DNA from: Labilithrix sp.
Lineage (GTDB): Bacteria > Myxococcota_A > Polyangia > Polyangiales > Polyangiaceae
Direction: 5' to 3'
Assembly: GCA_019637195.1 (NCBI GenBank)
Contig: JAHBWA010000075.1
Span: forward strand, 1-40,077
Length of the DNA: 40,077 bases
In this document: piece by piece, positions 8,363 to 16,247 of the stretch
Position numbering within the stretch: position 1 is the stretch's first letter
Layout of the letters: the number at the start of each line of letters is the position of its first letter
Translations under genes and position numbers: made by a program
Notes under the pieces: generated by a model
Databases searched by the model: none
What the model saw: only the letters and a program-made list of their open reading frames with translations
Told to the model about the DNA's origin: nothing

Positions 8363-9747
8363 GACTGGCCTCCCCGCCGGGCACGGAGGAACGCCTCCAC
8401 GGCGAGGACGGGCCAGACGTTGCCCCAGTGCTCGCCGTCGCCGAGCGCGTGCTCGAAGGCCGCGAACGCATCGAGGAGCCGCCGCGAGTCGACGAGACCC
8501 AGCGCGGCGAGCTCTCTACCGGACGCGAGGGGCCGGAGCGCGTCGACCCCTCCCGACGCCGCGAGGAACCGGAGGAGCCCGCATTCGAAGCCTGCCTTGT
8601 CTTCCCGCTCGACGATGGCCACGGGCAGGAGATCCTTCACGGCTGCGCGGAAGAGACCGCGGCGGATGGCGCCGTGCAAGAGCCAGGCGGGGTCGAACCG
8701 CGCGACCAGCTCTCGCAGGCCCGCCTCGAGGAACGGCTGACGGCAGGCGATCCCTCCCGCCGACTCTTGCTGGTGACGGAGCCAGGCGAGATGCTCGTGA
8801 TGCGGCGGATCCCACATGGGCGCCGCGGCCTCGCTCGCGGCGCGCTCGCGCGCGAGCTCGCCGGCGCGCATGCTCTCCACGAACGCTCGGCCCGCCCAGC
8901 TCGGCGTCGGTGGAGTGGCACGCCGCGCTCGCCAGCGGCGCACACGATCTGGGAGGAGCGCCGTCACCAGCGGACGCGCGAGCCACTGCGCTGCCGGACG
9001 ACGCGGCCGATCGAAGCCTCGCATGCGACGCGCGCTCTCGACCGCCACGCGCGGCGCCCGCAGCGCCGCGCGCGCGAGTGACCGCGGGTCTCCGTCGAGG
9101 AGCTCGTCGGCGCCGACCCCCGTGAGCACGACCGTCGCGCCGTGGGCGCCCGCCCGCATGAACGCCTCGACCTCCATCCCGCCGCTCGGCCACGTGAACG
9201 GCGCCGCGTCGACACCGCGAAGGAAGAGGTCGATCCGAGCGGCCGCCTCCTCGGGGCGGACGCGCAGCACCTCGCAGTCGAGGTGGCGTTCGAGCGCGGC
9301 GAGGTAAGGACGGTCGTCGCCCGGCCCGCCGAAGTCGAGCGCCACTCCGAAGACGGAGACGCCGTGCTCGCGCCCCCAGCGGTGCGCGAGCGCGAGCAGC
9401 GCGGACGAGTCGAGCCCGCCGCCGGTGAGCACCGCCGCTCGGTCGACGCCGTGCAGCGCATGCGCGACCTCGGCTTCGAGCGCTCGCCTGAGCTGCGTGG
9501 CGGCGACCTCCGGCGTGTCCGCGCGCTCCGCGATCTCCCCGCGCCGGTCTCGCTCGGCGCGTACGTAAGCTGCGCGGACACCGAGGTACGGCGTCCCGCC
9601 TTGCGCCGGCGGCGAGCCGAACACCATCCGGGCGCCGAGGGTCAGGGTGTCGAGCGCGGTCGGCTGGCCGACGACGGCGTCTGCGAGACGCGAGGTCGTC
9701 TGCCCTCCGGCGGAGTGAAATCGGAAGCCTTGGTGCGGGGTGACCAC
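8359..9747 (-). CDS. Asparagine-synthetase-like lasso cyclase (C protein), shortened N-terminal domain
   Basis: The 462-residue protein has the ATP-pyrophosphatase signature LTGGGLDSS (107-115) and the downstream GVGADELLDG (210-219) of asparagine-synthetase B-type enzymes. In lasso biosynthesis this fold adenylates the side-chain carboxyl of the ring Asp/Glu so that the core N-terminus closes the macrolactam. Only about 100 residues precede the synthetase domain, and there is no Cys at position 2, so the glutaminase half is truncated and cannot supply ammonia. This fits a cyclase rather than a true asparagine synthetase. The GTG start (9747) lies 15 bp after the precursor stop with GGGGAAA just upstream. 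It overlaps the kinase gene by 4 bp. Confidence 0.85.
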   Translation of the reverse strand: MVTPHQGFRFHSAGGQTTSRLADAVVGQPTALDTLTLGARMVFGSPPAQGGTPYLGVRAAYVRAERDRRGEIAERADTPEVAATQLRRALEAEVAHALHGVDRAAVLTGGGLDSSALLALAHRWGREHGVSVFGVALDFGGPGDDRPYLAALERHLDCEVLRVRPEEAAARIDLFLRGVDAAPFTWPSGGMEVEAFMRAGAHGATVVLTGVGADELLDGDPRSLARAALRAPRVAVESARRMRGFDRPRRPAAQWLARPLVTALLPDRVRRWRARRATPPTPSWAGRAFVESMRAGELARERAASEAAAPMWDPPHHEHLAWLRHQQESAGGIACRQPFLEAGLRELVARFDPAWLLHGAIRRGLFRAAVKDLLPVAIVEREDKAGFECGLLRFLAASGGVDALRPLASGRELAALGLVDSRRLLDAFAAFEHALGDGEHWGNVWPVLAVEAFLRARRGGQS

Positions 9748-9762
9748 TTTCCCCGATAGAGG

Positions 9763-10011
9763 TCACATCTTGCCGGTGATTCGGAGCGTCCCGCCGCCTT
9801 CGGTGATTCCCATCGTGCCGCCGAGCGTGAGCTCGCGAACCGACCCAAGCTTGCGAAGCTGCGGCGCGCGGTACGGCCGTCGCTCCACGGGGACACTCTC
9901 GGCGAGCGCCTCGGTCTCGGTGGCTTCCTTCGGGATCATGGGCGGACGCGTCTCCTGGCGAATCGATGGGATGCAGACGATGACGTCGACATTCACACGG
10001 AACGGATCCAT
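9763..10011 (-). CDS. Predicted lasso-peptide-like precursor
   Basis: The 82-residue product contains a leader motif that fits YxxPxLxxxGxxxxxT exactly: Tyr47, Pro50, Leu52, Gly56 and Thr62. In lasso precursors the Thr is the penultimate leader residue, so the core would be GGTMGITEGGGTLRITGKM (64-82). Glu71 is core position 8, giving a Gly1-Glu8 ring of the common size and an 11-residue tail. The core has no aromatic residue, so the steric plug would have to be Arg14, Lys18 or a branched residue, which is unusual. The ATG at 10011 has AGGA eight bases upstream; an internal ATG at 9939 (with GGAG 12 bases upstream) would give a more typical 39-residue leader. It is first in an operon with cyclase, kinase and PqqD genes. 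Confidence 0.8.
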   Translation of the reverse strand: MDPFRVNVDVIVCIPSIRQETRPPMIPKEATETEALAESVPVERRPYRAPQLRKLGSVRELTLGGTMGITEGGGTLRITGKM

Positions 10012-10059
10012 CGTTCGTATCCTACTTCGGCGCCCTCATCAACCTGGGCCATTGTCACG

Positions 10060-10977
10060 ATGCCCTCCGTCCCGCCTCGCCGCTTGCACTCTCCGGGAGC
10101 CGCGGCGCGGCTCTTCGATGAGGTCTCGGCCCTGGCCGGTGGGCTCGCGCTGATGGGCCCGCAGGCGGTCACCCGCGTGGCTCAGGGCTCTGCGCCCGCG
10201 CGCCCGGCCGAGCTCGTCGAAGCGCGCGGCCTTCACGCCAAGGGCTACGCTCGGCTCGGCGGGCTCTGTGAACGGACCGCGTGCTCCGACATGGTGACGA
10301 TGATCGCGCGCCTGCGTGACGCCGGGCTCCCGGCGGTCTTCGTGCTCGCGACCGACGCCGCGCTCGCGCTCGGACAGCTCGTCCAGCAGGTCGTGTCGGT
10401 CTGCTCGAGCGAAGCGTACACCCTCGTCGAGGACGTCTGGGCCTGGCAGATCCCGCGCGGCAGGAGCGGGTGGCCCGCACACCGAGGCATCTCGACGTTG
10501 CTCGATCGAGCGCGGCCGGAGCTCGTGAACACCTGGATCGCGCTGAGCGACGTCCCGGTCGAGCGGTCCTGCATGCACTTCGTTCCCCTCGACGAGGATG
10601 CCGGTTACCCGGACGACCTCGCGACGATCGCGGCTCCTGCGGGAGGAGACGCTACGGCGCTGGCGGCGGGCGAAGCGCTCGCGTGGAACGCCAATGTCCT
10701 CCACTGGGGCGGCCCGTGCGCGCTCGAGTGCGCCGGGCCCCGCGTGAGCTGCGCCTTCTCGCTCGTCCGGACCGACGCGCTGCCGGCGATCGGACTGGCG
10801 CCGCTCACGGCTTCGTTGACTCCGACGGAGCGTGTCGACCTCGTGGCGAAGCAGATCGCGACCTACGGCGCGGGTCAGCACGACGTATCGGACGAGATCC
10901 TCGAGTGGGCGCGCGCCACCTTCACGCTCTCGGCGCTCTCGCCCACGGCTCCGGGGGGCGTCCGTAAAGAACGGTAA
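10060..10977 (+). CDS. Phytanoyl-CoA-dioxygenase-like protein with HxG in place of HxD
   Basis: The 305-residue product shows the PhyH fold order: GWPAHRG (137-143), LVNTWIALSDVPVERSCMHFVP (155-176), the distal metal His in NVLHWGG (215) and an Arg 13 residues later (228) in the position that binds 2-oxoglutarate. The usual facial triad is HxD...H; here the Asp is Gly143. In Fe(II)/2-oxoglutarate halogenases such as SyrB2 (Ala) and WelO5 (Gly) the same loss opens a site for chloride, so a halogenase is conceivable; a non-catalytic or altered oxygenase is the alternative. The gene is divergent from the precursor across 48 bp, suggesting shared regulation and a tailoring role. No strong ribosome site precedes the ATG. 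Confidence 0.75.
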   Translation: MPSVPPRRLHSPGAAARLFDEVSALAGGLALMGPQAVTRVAQGSAPARPAELVEARGLHAKGYARLGGLCERTACSDMVTMIARLRDAGLPAVFVLATDAALALGQLVQQVVSVCSSEAYTLVEDVWAWQIPRGRSGWPAHRGISTLLDRARPELVNTWIALSDVPVERSCMHFVPLDEDAGYPDDLATIAAPAGGDATALAAGEALAWNANVLHWGGPCALECAGPRVSCAFSLVRTDALPAIGLAPLTASLTPTERVDLVAKQIATYGAGQHDVSDEILEWARATFTLSALSPTAPGGVRKER

Positions 10978-11084
10978 ACAGGGGCATCCCTTCGCCCGCT
11001 CCCGCGTCTATCCCCACGAGCCGCGAGCGCGCGGCCTCCGCTCGACGCCACGAATCGACGCCACGAAAGAAGGAGCCTCGTCCC

Positions 11085-11483
11085 ATGCGATCCATGATCA
11101 TCGGTACCGTCCTCGCCCTCGCCACTGTCTTCGCCGCTGCGCCCGCGATGGCCGGCGACAAGCACGAGAAGGCGAGCTTCCCGATGCCCGCCGCGGCGTT
11201 CAAGCAGCGGGTCGACGCCCGGCAGGCCAAGGCGCGTGAGCGAATGGAGAAGCGCGCCTCGACCCTCGGCGCCGAGCAGGCGAAGGAGCTCCGCGCGAAG
11301 TTCGACGCGGGCGTCGCGAAGATCAACGTCGAGGTCGACAAAGCGGTCGCCGACGGCACCGTGACGAAGGACGAGGCCGCCGCCGTGCGCAAGGTCGCCA
11401 AGGAGCTCCGCGGGCACCACGGCAAACGCGCCAAGCACGGCGGTAAGCACGGCCCGAAGGGCGGCGACGCTCACAAGAAGTGA
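11085..11483 (+). CDS. Small exported basic protein, function unknown
   Basis: The 132-residue product starts with a clear signal peptide (MRSMIIGTVLALATVFAAAPAMA, cleavage after AMA near 23) and continues as a highly charged, probably helical protein rich in Lys, Arg, Ala and Glu, with a His/Lys/Gly-rich tail (GHHGKRAKHGGKHGPKGG). AAGGAG lies nine bases before the ATG. The overall plan, a short exported charged helix bundle with a His-rich end, recalls Spy/CpxP-like or metal-binding periplasmic proteins, but no diagnostic motif is present. It should be periplasmic. The stop codon is the first three bases of an 18-bp tandem repeat. Confidence 0.8.
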   Translation: MRSMIIGTVLALATVFAAAPAMAGDKHEKASFPMPAAAFKQRVDARQAKARERMEKRASTLGAEQAKELRAKFDAGVAKINVEVDKAVADGTVTKDEAAAVRKVAKELRGHHGKRAKHGGKHGPKGGDAHKK

Positions 11484-11553
11484 GCGACCGCGCAAACGTG
11501 AGCGGCCGCGCAAACGTGAGCGGCCGCGCAAACGAGGAGTGAGCGGCCGCGCG
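11481..11553. repeat. 18-bp tandem repeat, three full copies plus a partial one
   Basis: The unit TGAGCGGCCGCGCAAACG occurs at 11481-11498 (one mismatch), 11499-11516 and 11517-11534, followed by AGGAG and a truncated fourth copy at 11540-11553. Each unit starts with TGA in the frame of the upstream gene, so the stop codon is repeated in phase, and each contains a GCGGCCGC-type palindrome that could form small RNA hairpins. It lies between two genes whose stop codons face each other and may serve transcription ending. Confidence 0.85.
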
Positions 11554-11561
11554 CGGTGCGG

Positions 11562-13184
11562 TTACCGCTTCGAGCCCTTCACCGTGAAGGTGCTGTTCGC
11601 CGCGTAGCCGCGCACCATCACGTGGAGCTTGCCCGGGGCGTCGAACGTCACCTCGCACGTCTCGGCCGAGCCGTTCTTGTAGGGGCGGCAGTCGTAGACC
11701 CGGGCGGCCGCCGGGGCGTTCTTCTTCACGTAGAGATCGGCGTCGCCGGTGCCGGAGAGCACGACGGTGTACGTGCCCGCGGGTGCGTCGTAGCTGAAGG
11801 ACTCCTCCGCGTTGCGCGCGACGGAGCCCGACTCCTCGAAGGGGGTGAACACGCCGTCCGGATCGCCGCCGCCGCCGCCGGAGCCGAGGGGCATACCCGG
11901 CTCGTAGACGTTGTCCTCCTCGCCCGTGACGAGGACGACCTCGGCGCGATCGATGCCCTCGAAGATCTTGTCGTAGGTCTTGGGCTGCTCGATCTCGAGC
12001 AGCCCGTTGACCATCGCGGTCGACGCGGCCGCCATCGAGTGGAAGTACGACGGCATCGCGTTCGTGATGAACTCCATGTACTTCGTGCCCCCCGGATCGT
12101 CCGGGTTGAGGGCGGCGCGCGTCTGCGCGAGCGAGCCGTCGACGTACGCGAAGGTGTCGCAGCCGTTCATGAAGAACATCTGGTACTTGGCGGGGAGCCA
12201 GCGGCCCTTGCGGGCGAGCGCGCGGACGTTCTGCCCGAGGCCGGCGTGGCCGTTGTACATGACGAGGTCCGCGCTCGGCGTGAGGCTCTCGTAGCGCGCG
12301 TCGAAGCCGGCCCAAACCGACGTGATGGCGTCGACGAGGAGCGCCGTGACCTTCACCTTCTTGCCGTCGGGGAGCGTGCCTTCGACGGTGACGTCCTTCA
12401 CGTCCGGGCCGGGGCGGTCGGACACGTTCGCGGGCACGGTGGTGAGCTGCGCGTCGCGCAGCCGCGCCTTCATCATCCGGACGAACGAGTTGAACGCGGT
12501 CACGCCGACGTCGCTCGCGCCGCCGGTCGCCTCGTTCTTGCCGAAGATCGAGATGACCTCGAGGCGATCGTCCTTCCAGACCTCGTGGAGCTCGGGGTAC
12601 TTCCCCGTCGTGTTGAGCGTCGAGCGCGTCGCCGTGGCGGTGAGCTTCACGACCTCCGCGTCGGTGATCCCGCAGCCGCTCCGCGCGGGCCGGTAGTAGT
12701 ACCACATGCTGCCGGCGTCGACGTCGTGCGCCGCCCAGTCGACGCACGTGCGCTTGTGCGCCTCGGTGAACGCCTGCTGCCCGGCGTGACTGACGTCCTT
12801 CGGCAGCTTGAGCTCGTAGGTCGCCGGGAGGTTCGTCTTGCTGCCCCACGCGACCGGGAGCTTCGCGTGGTAGGCGATCTCGATCTTTCCGCCCACGTTC
12901 GTCTTCGTGATGTTCGTCAGCTCGAGCGTGTCGAGGCGCCCGACGCTCTTCTGCGCGTTGAGGTGACCGATCGTGTAGAGCAGCTGATCCTGGATGGTCT
13001 GCTTGTCGTTCCACGACGAGTCGGTGACGAGCGAGCCGTCGAACTCGAAGTCGAGGAGCGTGGCCTGGTCGGAGCTGAACGCGCCCTCGTCGGTCGCCTC
13101 CTCGCCTCCCGCCGAGTCGGCTGCGCATCCGGCGAACGCAAAGAGCGAGACGAGAGCCGAGGCGAACAAGGCGAGACGACGCAT
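11562..13184 (-). CDS. Lipoprotein with caspase-fold-like His/Cys pair and C-terminal PPC-type domain
   Basis: The ATG at 13184 is preferred to longer upstream frames because GGAG lies seven bases before it and a lipoprotein signal follows at once (lipobox FAGC, Cys20). The 540-residue product has a middle region with VMYNGHAGLG (His313) and QMFFMNGCDTFAY (Cys342), each at the end of a hydrophobic strand, the arrangement of the catalytic dyad in clan CD (caspase/gingipain-type) proteins. Residues 455-540 (SFSYDAPAGTYTVVLSGTGD, DADLYVKK, GYAANSTFTVKG) look like a bacterial pre-peptidase C-terminal beta-sandwich. A Gly-rich linker (about 433-440) separates the two. It should be anchored outside the cytoplasm. 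Peptidase activity is inferred only; it could be an inactive or binding relative. Confidence 0.75.
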   Translation of the reverse strand: MRRLALFASALVSLFAFAGCAADSAGGEEATDEGAFSSDQATLLDFEFDGSLVTDSSWNDKQTIQDQLLYTIGHLNAQKSVGRLDTLELTNITKTNVGGKIEIAYHAKLPVAWGSKTNLPATYELKLPKDVSHAGQQAFTEAHKRTCVDWAAHDVDAGSMWYYYRPARSGCGITDAEVVKLTATATRSTLNTTGKYPELHEVWKDDRLEVISIFGKNEATGGASDVGVTAFNSFVRMMKARLRDAQLTTVPANVSDRPGPDVKDVTVEGTLPDGKKVKVTALLVDAITSVWAGFDARYESLTPSADLVMYNGHAGLGQNVRALARKGRWLPAKYQMFFMNGCDTFAYVDGSLAQTRAALNPDDPGGTKYMEFITNAMPSYFHSMAAASTAMVNGLLEIEQPKTYDKIFEGIDRAEVVLVTGEEDNVYEPGMPLGSGGGGGDPDGVFTPFEESGSVARNAEESFSYDAPAGTYTVVLSGTGDADLYVKKNAPAAARVYDCRPYKNGSAETCEVTFDAPGKLHVMVRGYAANSTFTVKGSKR

Positions 13185-13493
13185 GCGGAAGCTCCGGTGG
13201 GTGGCGGCCGCGTGGCCGCCCCAGGGCCCTAGCAATGGGTGTTCCGGTGTGGGACGCTTGCCTACAATCGTGAGATCGCCGGATCTCCTCGCTTTCTCGG
13301 CGCGCCACCTGGATCGCTGGGGAACCGCCGGCGCGCCGGCGGATCGAGTTAGATCCAGCAGGTCCGCGCGGCGCTGGTCACGACCGACGGCCGGCGCGCG
13401 TCGGCCGGCACGCCCAGGCGGTCCCGGCGCCCCCCCGCCGCCGGGCCCCACCGCTCGACGCGCAGGCGTCGACTCACCGACGAGCGAGCACCT
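13185..13493. other. Intergenic region with an 18-bp perfect palindrome
   Basis: This 309-bp gap separates two minus-strand lipoprotein genes. It holds the promoter region of the caspase-like lipoprotein gene and a perfect palindrome, CCGCCGGCGCGCCGGCGG, at 13325-13342, plus nearby GCCGGC-rich inverted repeats. No open frame here looks like a gene. Confidence 0.5.
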
Positions 13494-14366
13494 TCACAAG
13501 AGGGCCGTCCCGCCGCCCGTCTTCGTGACCTCCACCGCCACCTTCGGCGCGGCGACGTCGCCGAGGAGCGGAAGCACGACACGGAGCGAATACTTCCCGA
13601 CGCCGAGCGGCCCGGCGATCATCCGCGGGTACCCGCGGCCCTCCCAGCTCCGGGCGCGCTCCGGCGCCCACTTCGTCTTCACCGCATCCCAGACCAGCTT
13701 CACGCGCGCGCTGCCGTTCTTGTCCAGCGTGACCTTGGCGGCCTTCGCCTCGCGCGCCTCCGGCTTGTAGCCCTTCGGGTAGCCGGGCCACTTGTTGGGC
13801 GGGATGTCCACCCGGCGACCCTTGGCGTCGACCGCCTCGACGTCGAAGCGCGGGGACGGATCACCCGTAAAATAAAGGGCGAGCGGATCGCTGGTCTTGT
13901 TTCGCAGGGTGATCTGCAAGTCGACGCGTCCGCCTGGCGTCGTCGTCGGCGTGCTGCTCGTCACGGTCACCTCGAGCTTGTCCTTGATCGACGGCACCTC
14001 CGACGGGCGCGGCATCGGCACCTCGCACAGCTTCAAGGTATCTTCGAGGTTGTCGAAGTCGGGGGCCCCGCACGTCGTCGTGCCCGGAGAAGGCGTGCCG
14101 CTGTTGGGCGTCGTGACGTCGCTCCCGTCGTCGACCTCGGGCGGCGCGGTGGGGACGTTGGCGAGCGTGCCGATGGGCTGCATCTCGAGCTTCTTCGGCT
14201 CGCGCGGCGGCGGACACCCGAGGAGCAACACGATGCCCGCGCCGAACATCAACCCGTAGGACCACGTGCGCCGGCCGGCCGCGGGCCGCACGAGGCGGGC
14301 CGGGGTGTCACCCGAGCGGGGGGCGCACCGTGACCGCGACCCCCTCTGCGACCGCCAAGCGAACAT
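13494..14366 (-). CDS. Lipoprotein of unknown function with Ig/BsuPI-like domain
   Basis: The 290-residue product (ATG 14366, with GGAG three bases upstream) has a long Arg-rich N-region, a hydrophobic stretch SYGLMFGAGIVLLLGC and a lipidation Cys at 51, then a Pro/Thr/Ser-rich linker. An internal ATG at 14249 would start at the hydrophobic stretch but lacks positive charges and a ribosome site. The C-terminal part (KLEVTVTSSTPTTTPGGRVD, LQITLRNKTSDPLALYFTGD, GVGKYSLRVVLPLLG) reads like a single beta-sandwich similar to BsuPI or other Ig-like domains. The likely place is the cell envelope. Function is not recognised. It is divergent from the TolC-family gene. Confidence 0.7.
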   Translation of the reverse strand: MFAWRSQRGSRSRCAPRSGDTPARLVRPAAGRRTWSYGLMFGAGIVLLLGCPPPREPKKLEMQPIGTLANVPTAPPEVDDGSDVTTPNSGTPSPGTTTCGAPDFDNLEDTLKLCEVPMPRPSEVPSIKDKLEVTVTSSTPTTTPGGRVDLQITLRNKTSDPLALYFTGDPSPRFDVEAVDAKGRRVDIPPNKWPGYPKGYKPEAREAKAAKVTLDKNGSARVKLVWDAVKTKWAPERARSWEGRGYPRMIAGPLGVGKYSLRVVLPLLGDVAAPKVAVEVTKTGGGTALL

Positions 14367-14558
14367 CGTCTCCGGAGGATCCTTCTGCAAGCTGTCCAAT
14401 TTCGTCCAGGTTTTTGTTCGATTTCGAGCCGCTTTCCACGCCCGGCGGACTTCTCGGGCGCCCAGAAAACGCCCTGTCCAGCTCGCCTCGAGCGAAGTAG
14501 AAGCGGGCCGTGACGCTCTCCCCCTCAGCGGCATCGAACCCGAGCGAAAGGACCCCCA

Positions 14559-16167
14559 ATGCGAAGCTTCGCGTCGATTCACGCTGAGCCGGCGTCGGCC
14601 AGCGTGATCCCGGGCGTGGGCCGTGCCCACACCCCGTCGATCCCGCGCTCGTCCGCGCGCCGGTCGGTGTACGCCACCCTCCTCTTCCTTGCCGCCTCCG
14701 TCGTCGCCTCGCCCGCCGCCGCGCAACCGGCGCGGCCCGAGCAGCCGACCCCGGCCAGTCCGCCGACCCCGGCCGGGGCGACCGCGCCCGAAGCGCCGGC
14801 AGCCGACATGACGGCCGCCGTCCCGGGAGGCATCACGGCCGAGCAGGTCGGCGCCCGCGCGGCGGCGACCAGCTACCAGGCGAAGGCCGCCGCCGAGAGC
14901 GCGAGCGCCGCGACCGCGAGGGCCGACGCCGCGTGGTCGAACTACCTGCCGAAGCTCGGCCTCAAGGCGAGCTACACGCGCCTGAGCGAGTTCACCGCGC
15001 CCTCGTTCGGTGGCAGCGGCGCCATCGTCGGGACCACCGCGCCCGCCGGCTCCTGCGTCGCCAACTGCCCGCCGGGCGTGCCCTCGGTCGACGCGCCGCT
15101 CTTCGGCGTCGACTTCAAGTTCCCGCTCATCTTCAACCAGTGGCTCACCCAGGCGACGATCGCGATCCCGATCAGCGACTACTTCCTGCGGATCAACCAG
15201 GCCCACACGGCCGCGACGAAGCAGAGCGAGGCCGCGCGCTGGGACATCGCCACGGCGCGCGCGAAGTCGTTCTCCGACGGTAAGGTCGCGTACTTCACCT
15301 GGCTCCGCGCGCGGGCGGCGATGAAGGTCGCCGAGCAGAACCTCGCGGTCGCGGAGGCCCACGTCAAGGACGCGCAGAACCAGTTCGCGGTCGGGAACGC
15401 CTCGAAGGCGGACGTCCTCCGCGCCGAGACCCAGGTGGCGCGGCGAGCCTGCCTCGTCGAGCGCGCCAAGAGCGGCATCGTCATCACGGAGCGCCAGGTC
15501 CGCGTCGCGACGCACGCGAAGGAAGAAGCGCTCAGGCCCGGCGAGTCAGCTCGGTACGGCTTCCCTTCCGCCCACCCCGCAGAACGTCCGCGCGCTCGGC
15601 GAGGCGCTCGGCGCGCCCCGGATCAAGAGCGTCGACAAGAACGCCGAGGAAAAGGCGACGCGCAAGCTCGCCGAGGTGCAGCGCGCCGGCAACTACCCGG
15701 TCCTCGCCGGGTACGGCGACGTCACCTACGCGAACCCGAACCAGCGCCGCATCCCGCAGACCCAGGACTGGTTCCCGACCTGGGCGCTCGGCGCGCAGAT
15801 CACCTGGTCGCCGAACGATCTCGTCGCCGCGGGTCCGCAGGCCGCGGACCTCGAGTCGCGCGCCTCGGCGCTCGAGGCGCAGAAGTACGCCACCCGAGAC
15901 GGCATCGAGCTCGAGGTGACGCAGGCCTACCAGGCCGTCATCGAGGCCGACACGGCGATCACGACCACGACCCAGCAGCTCGCGAGCGCAGAGGAGGGCT
16001 ACCGCGTGGCGCGCGAGCTGTTCAACGCCGGACGCGGCACCGCGACGACGCTGATCGACGCGGAGACCGCCCTCGCGCAGACCCGCTTCGAGCACCTCAA
16101 CGCCAAGGTCGACGCGCGCCTCGCGCGGATCCGCCTCGAGCACGCCGTCGGCCGAGACGTGAAGTAG
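14559..16167 (+). pseudogene. TolC-family outer membrane efflux protein, interrupted by a +1 frameshift
   Basis: The 5' part (ATG 14559, AAAGGA seven bases upstream) encodes a signal segment ending ASPAAAQP, a Pro/Ala linker and TolC-like coiled-coil and strand segments up to about 15545 (..VATHAKEEALRPGE). Homology then moves to the +1 frame, from QLGTASLPPTPQNVRALGEAL to the stop at 16167 (..RIRLEHAVGRDVK), including VTQAYQAVIEADTAI and ARELFNAGRGTATTLIDAET, typical of the second TolC repeat. Removing one base near 15546 restores one frame of about 535 codons, the normal family length. By chance the original frame stays open to 17726 through the next gene; that 1055-codon frame is an artefact. 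It is either a recent inactivation or a sequencing error. Intact, it would form the outer-membrane channel of an efflux system. Confidence 0.8.
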
Positions 16168-16203
16168 GCTGTCCCCCCACCCCACCGCACGCGCCCCGCC
16201 GCA

Positions 16204-16219
16204 CCGGCGGCGACGCCGG
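16204..16219 (+). other. Small hairpin with GNRA-type loop after the TolC gene
   Basis: CCGGCG, GCGA, CGCCGG forms a 6-bp stem with a GCGA tetraloop between the TolC stop (16167) and the next start (16248). It may mark a transcript end or be a chance product of high GC; there is no U-tract. Confidence 0.25.
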
Positions 16220-16247
16220 CGACCGGCGGTGCTACCCTCGCGAAGGC

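Noticed and set aside
13185..13451. N-terminal extension of the caspase-like lipoprotein up to 13451
   Set aside because: The extension would bury the lipoprotein signal peptide; the ATG at 13184 has a good ribosome site.
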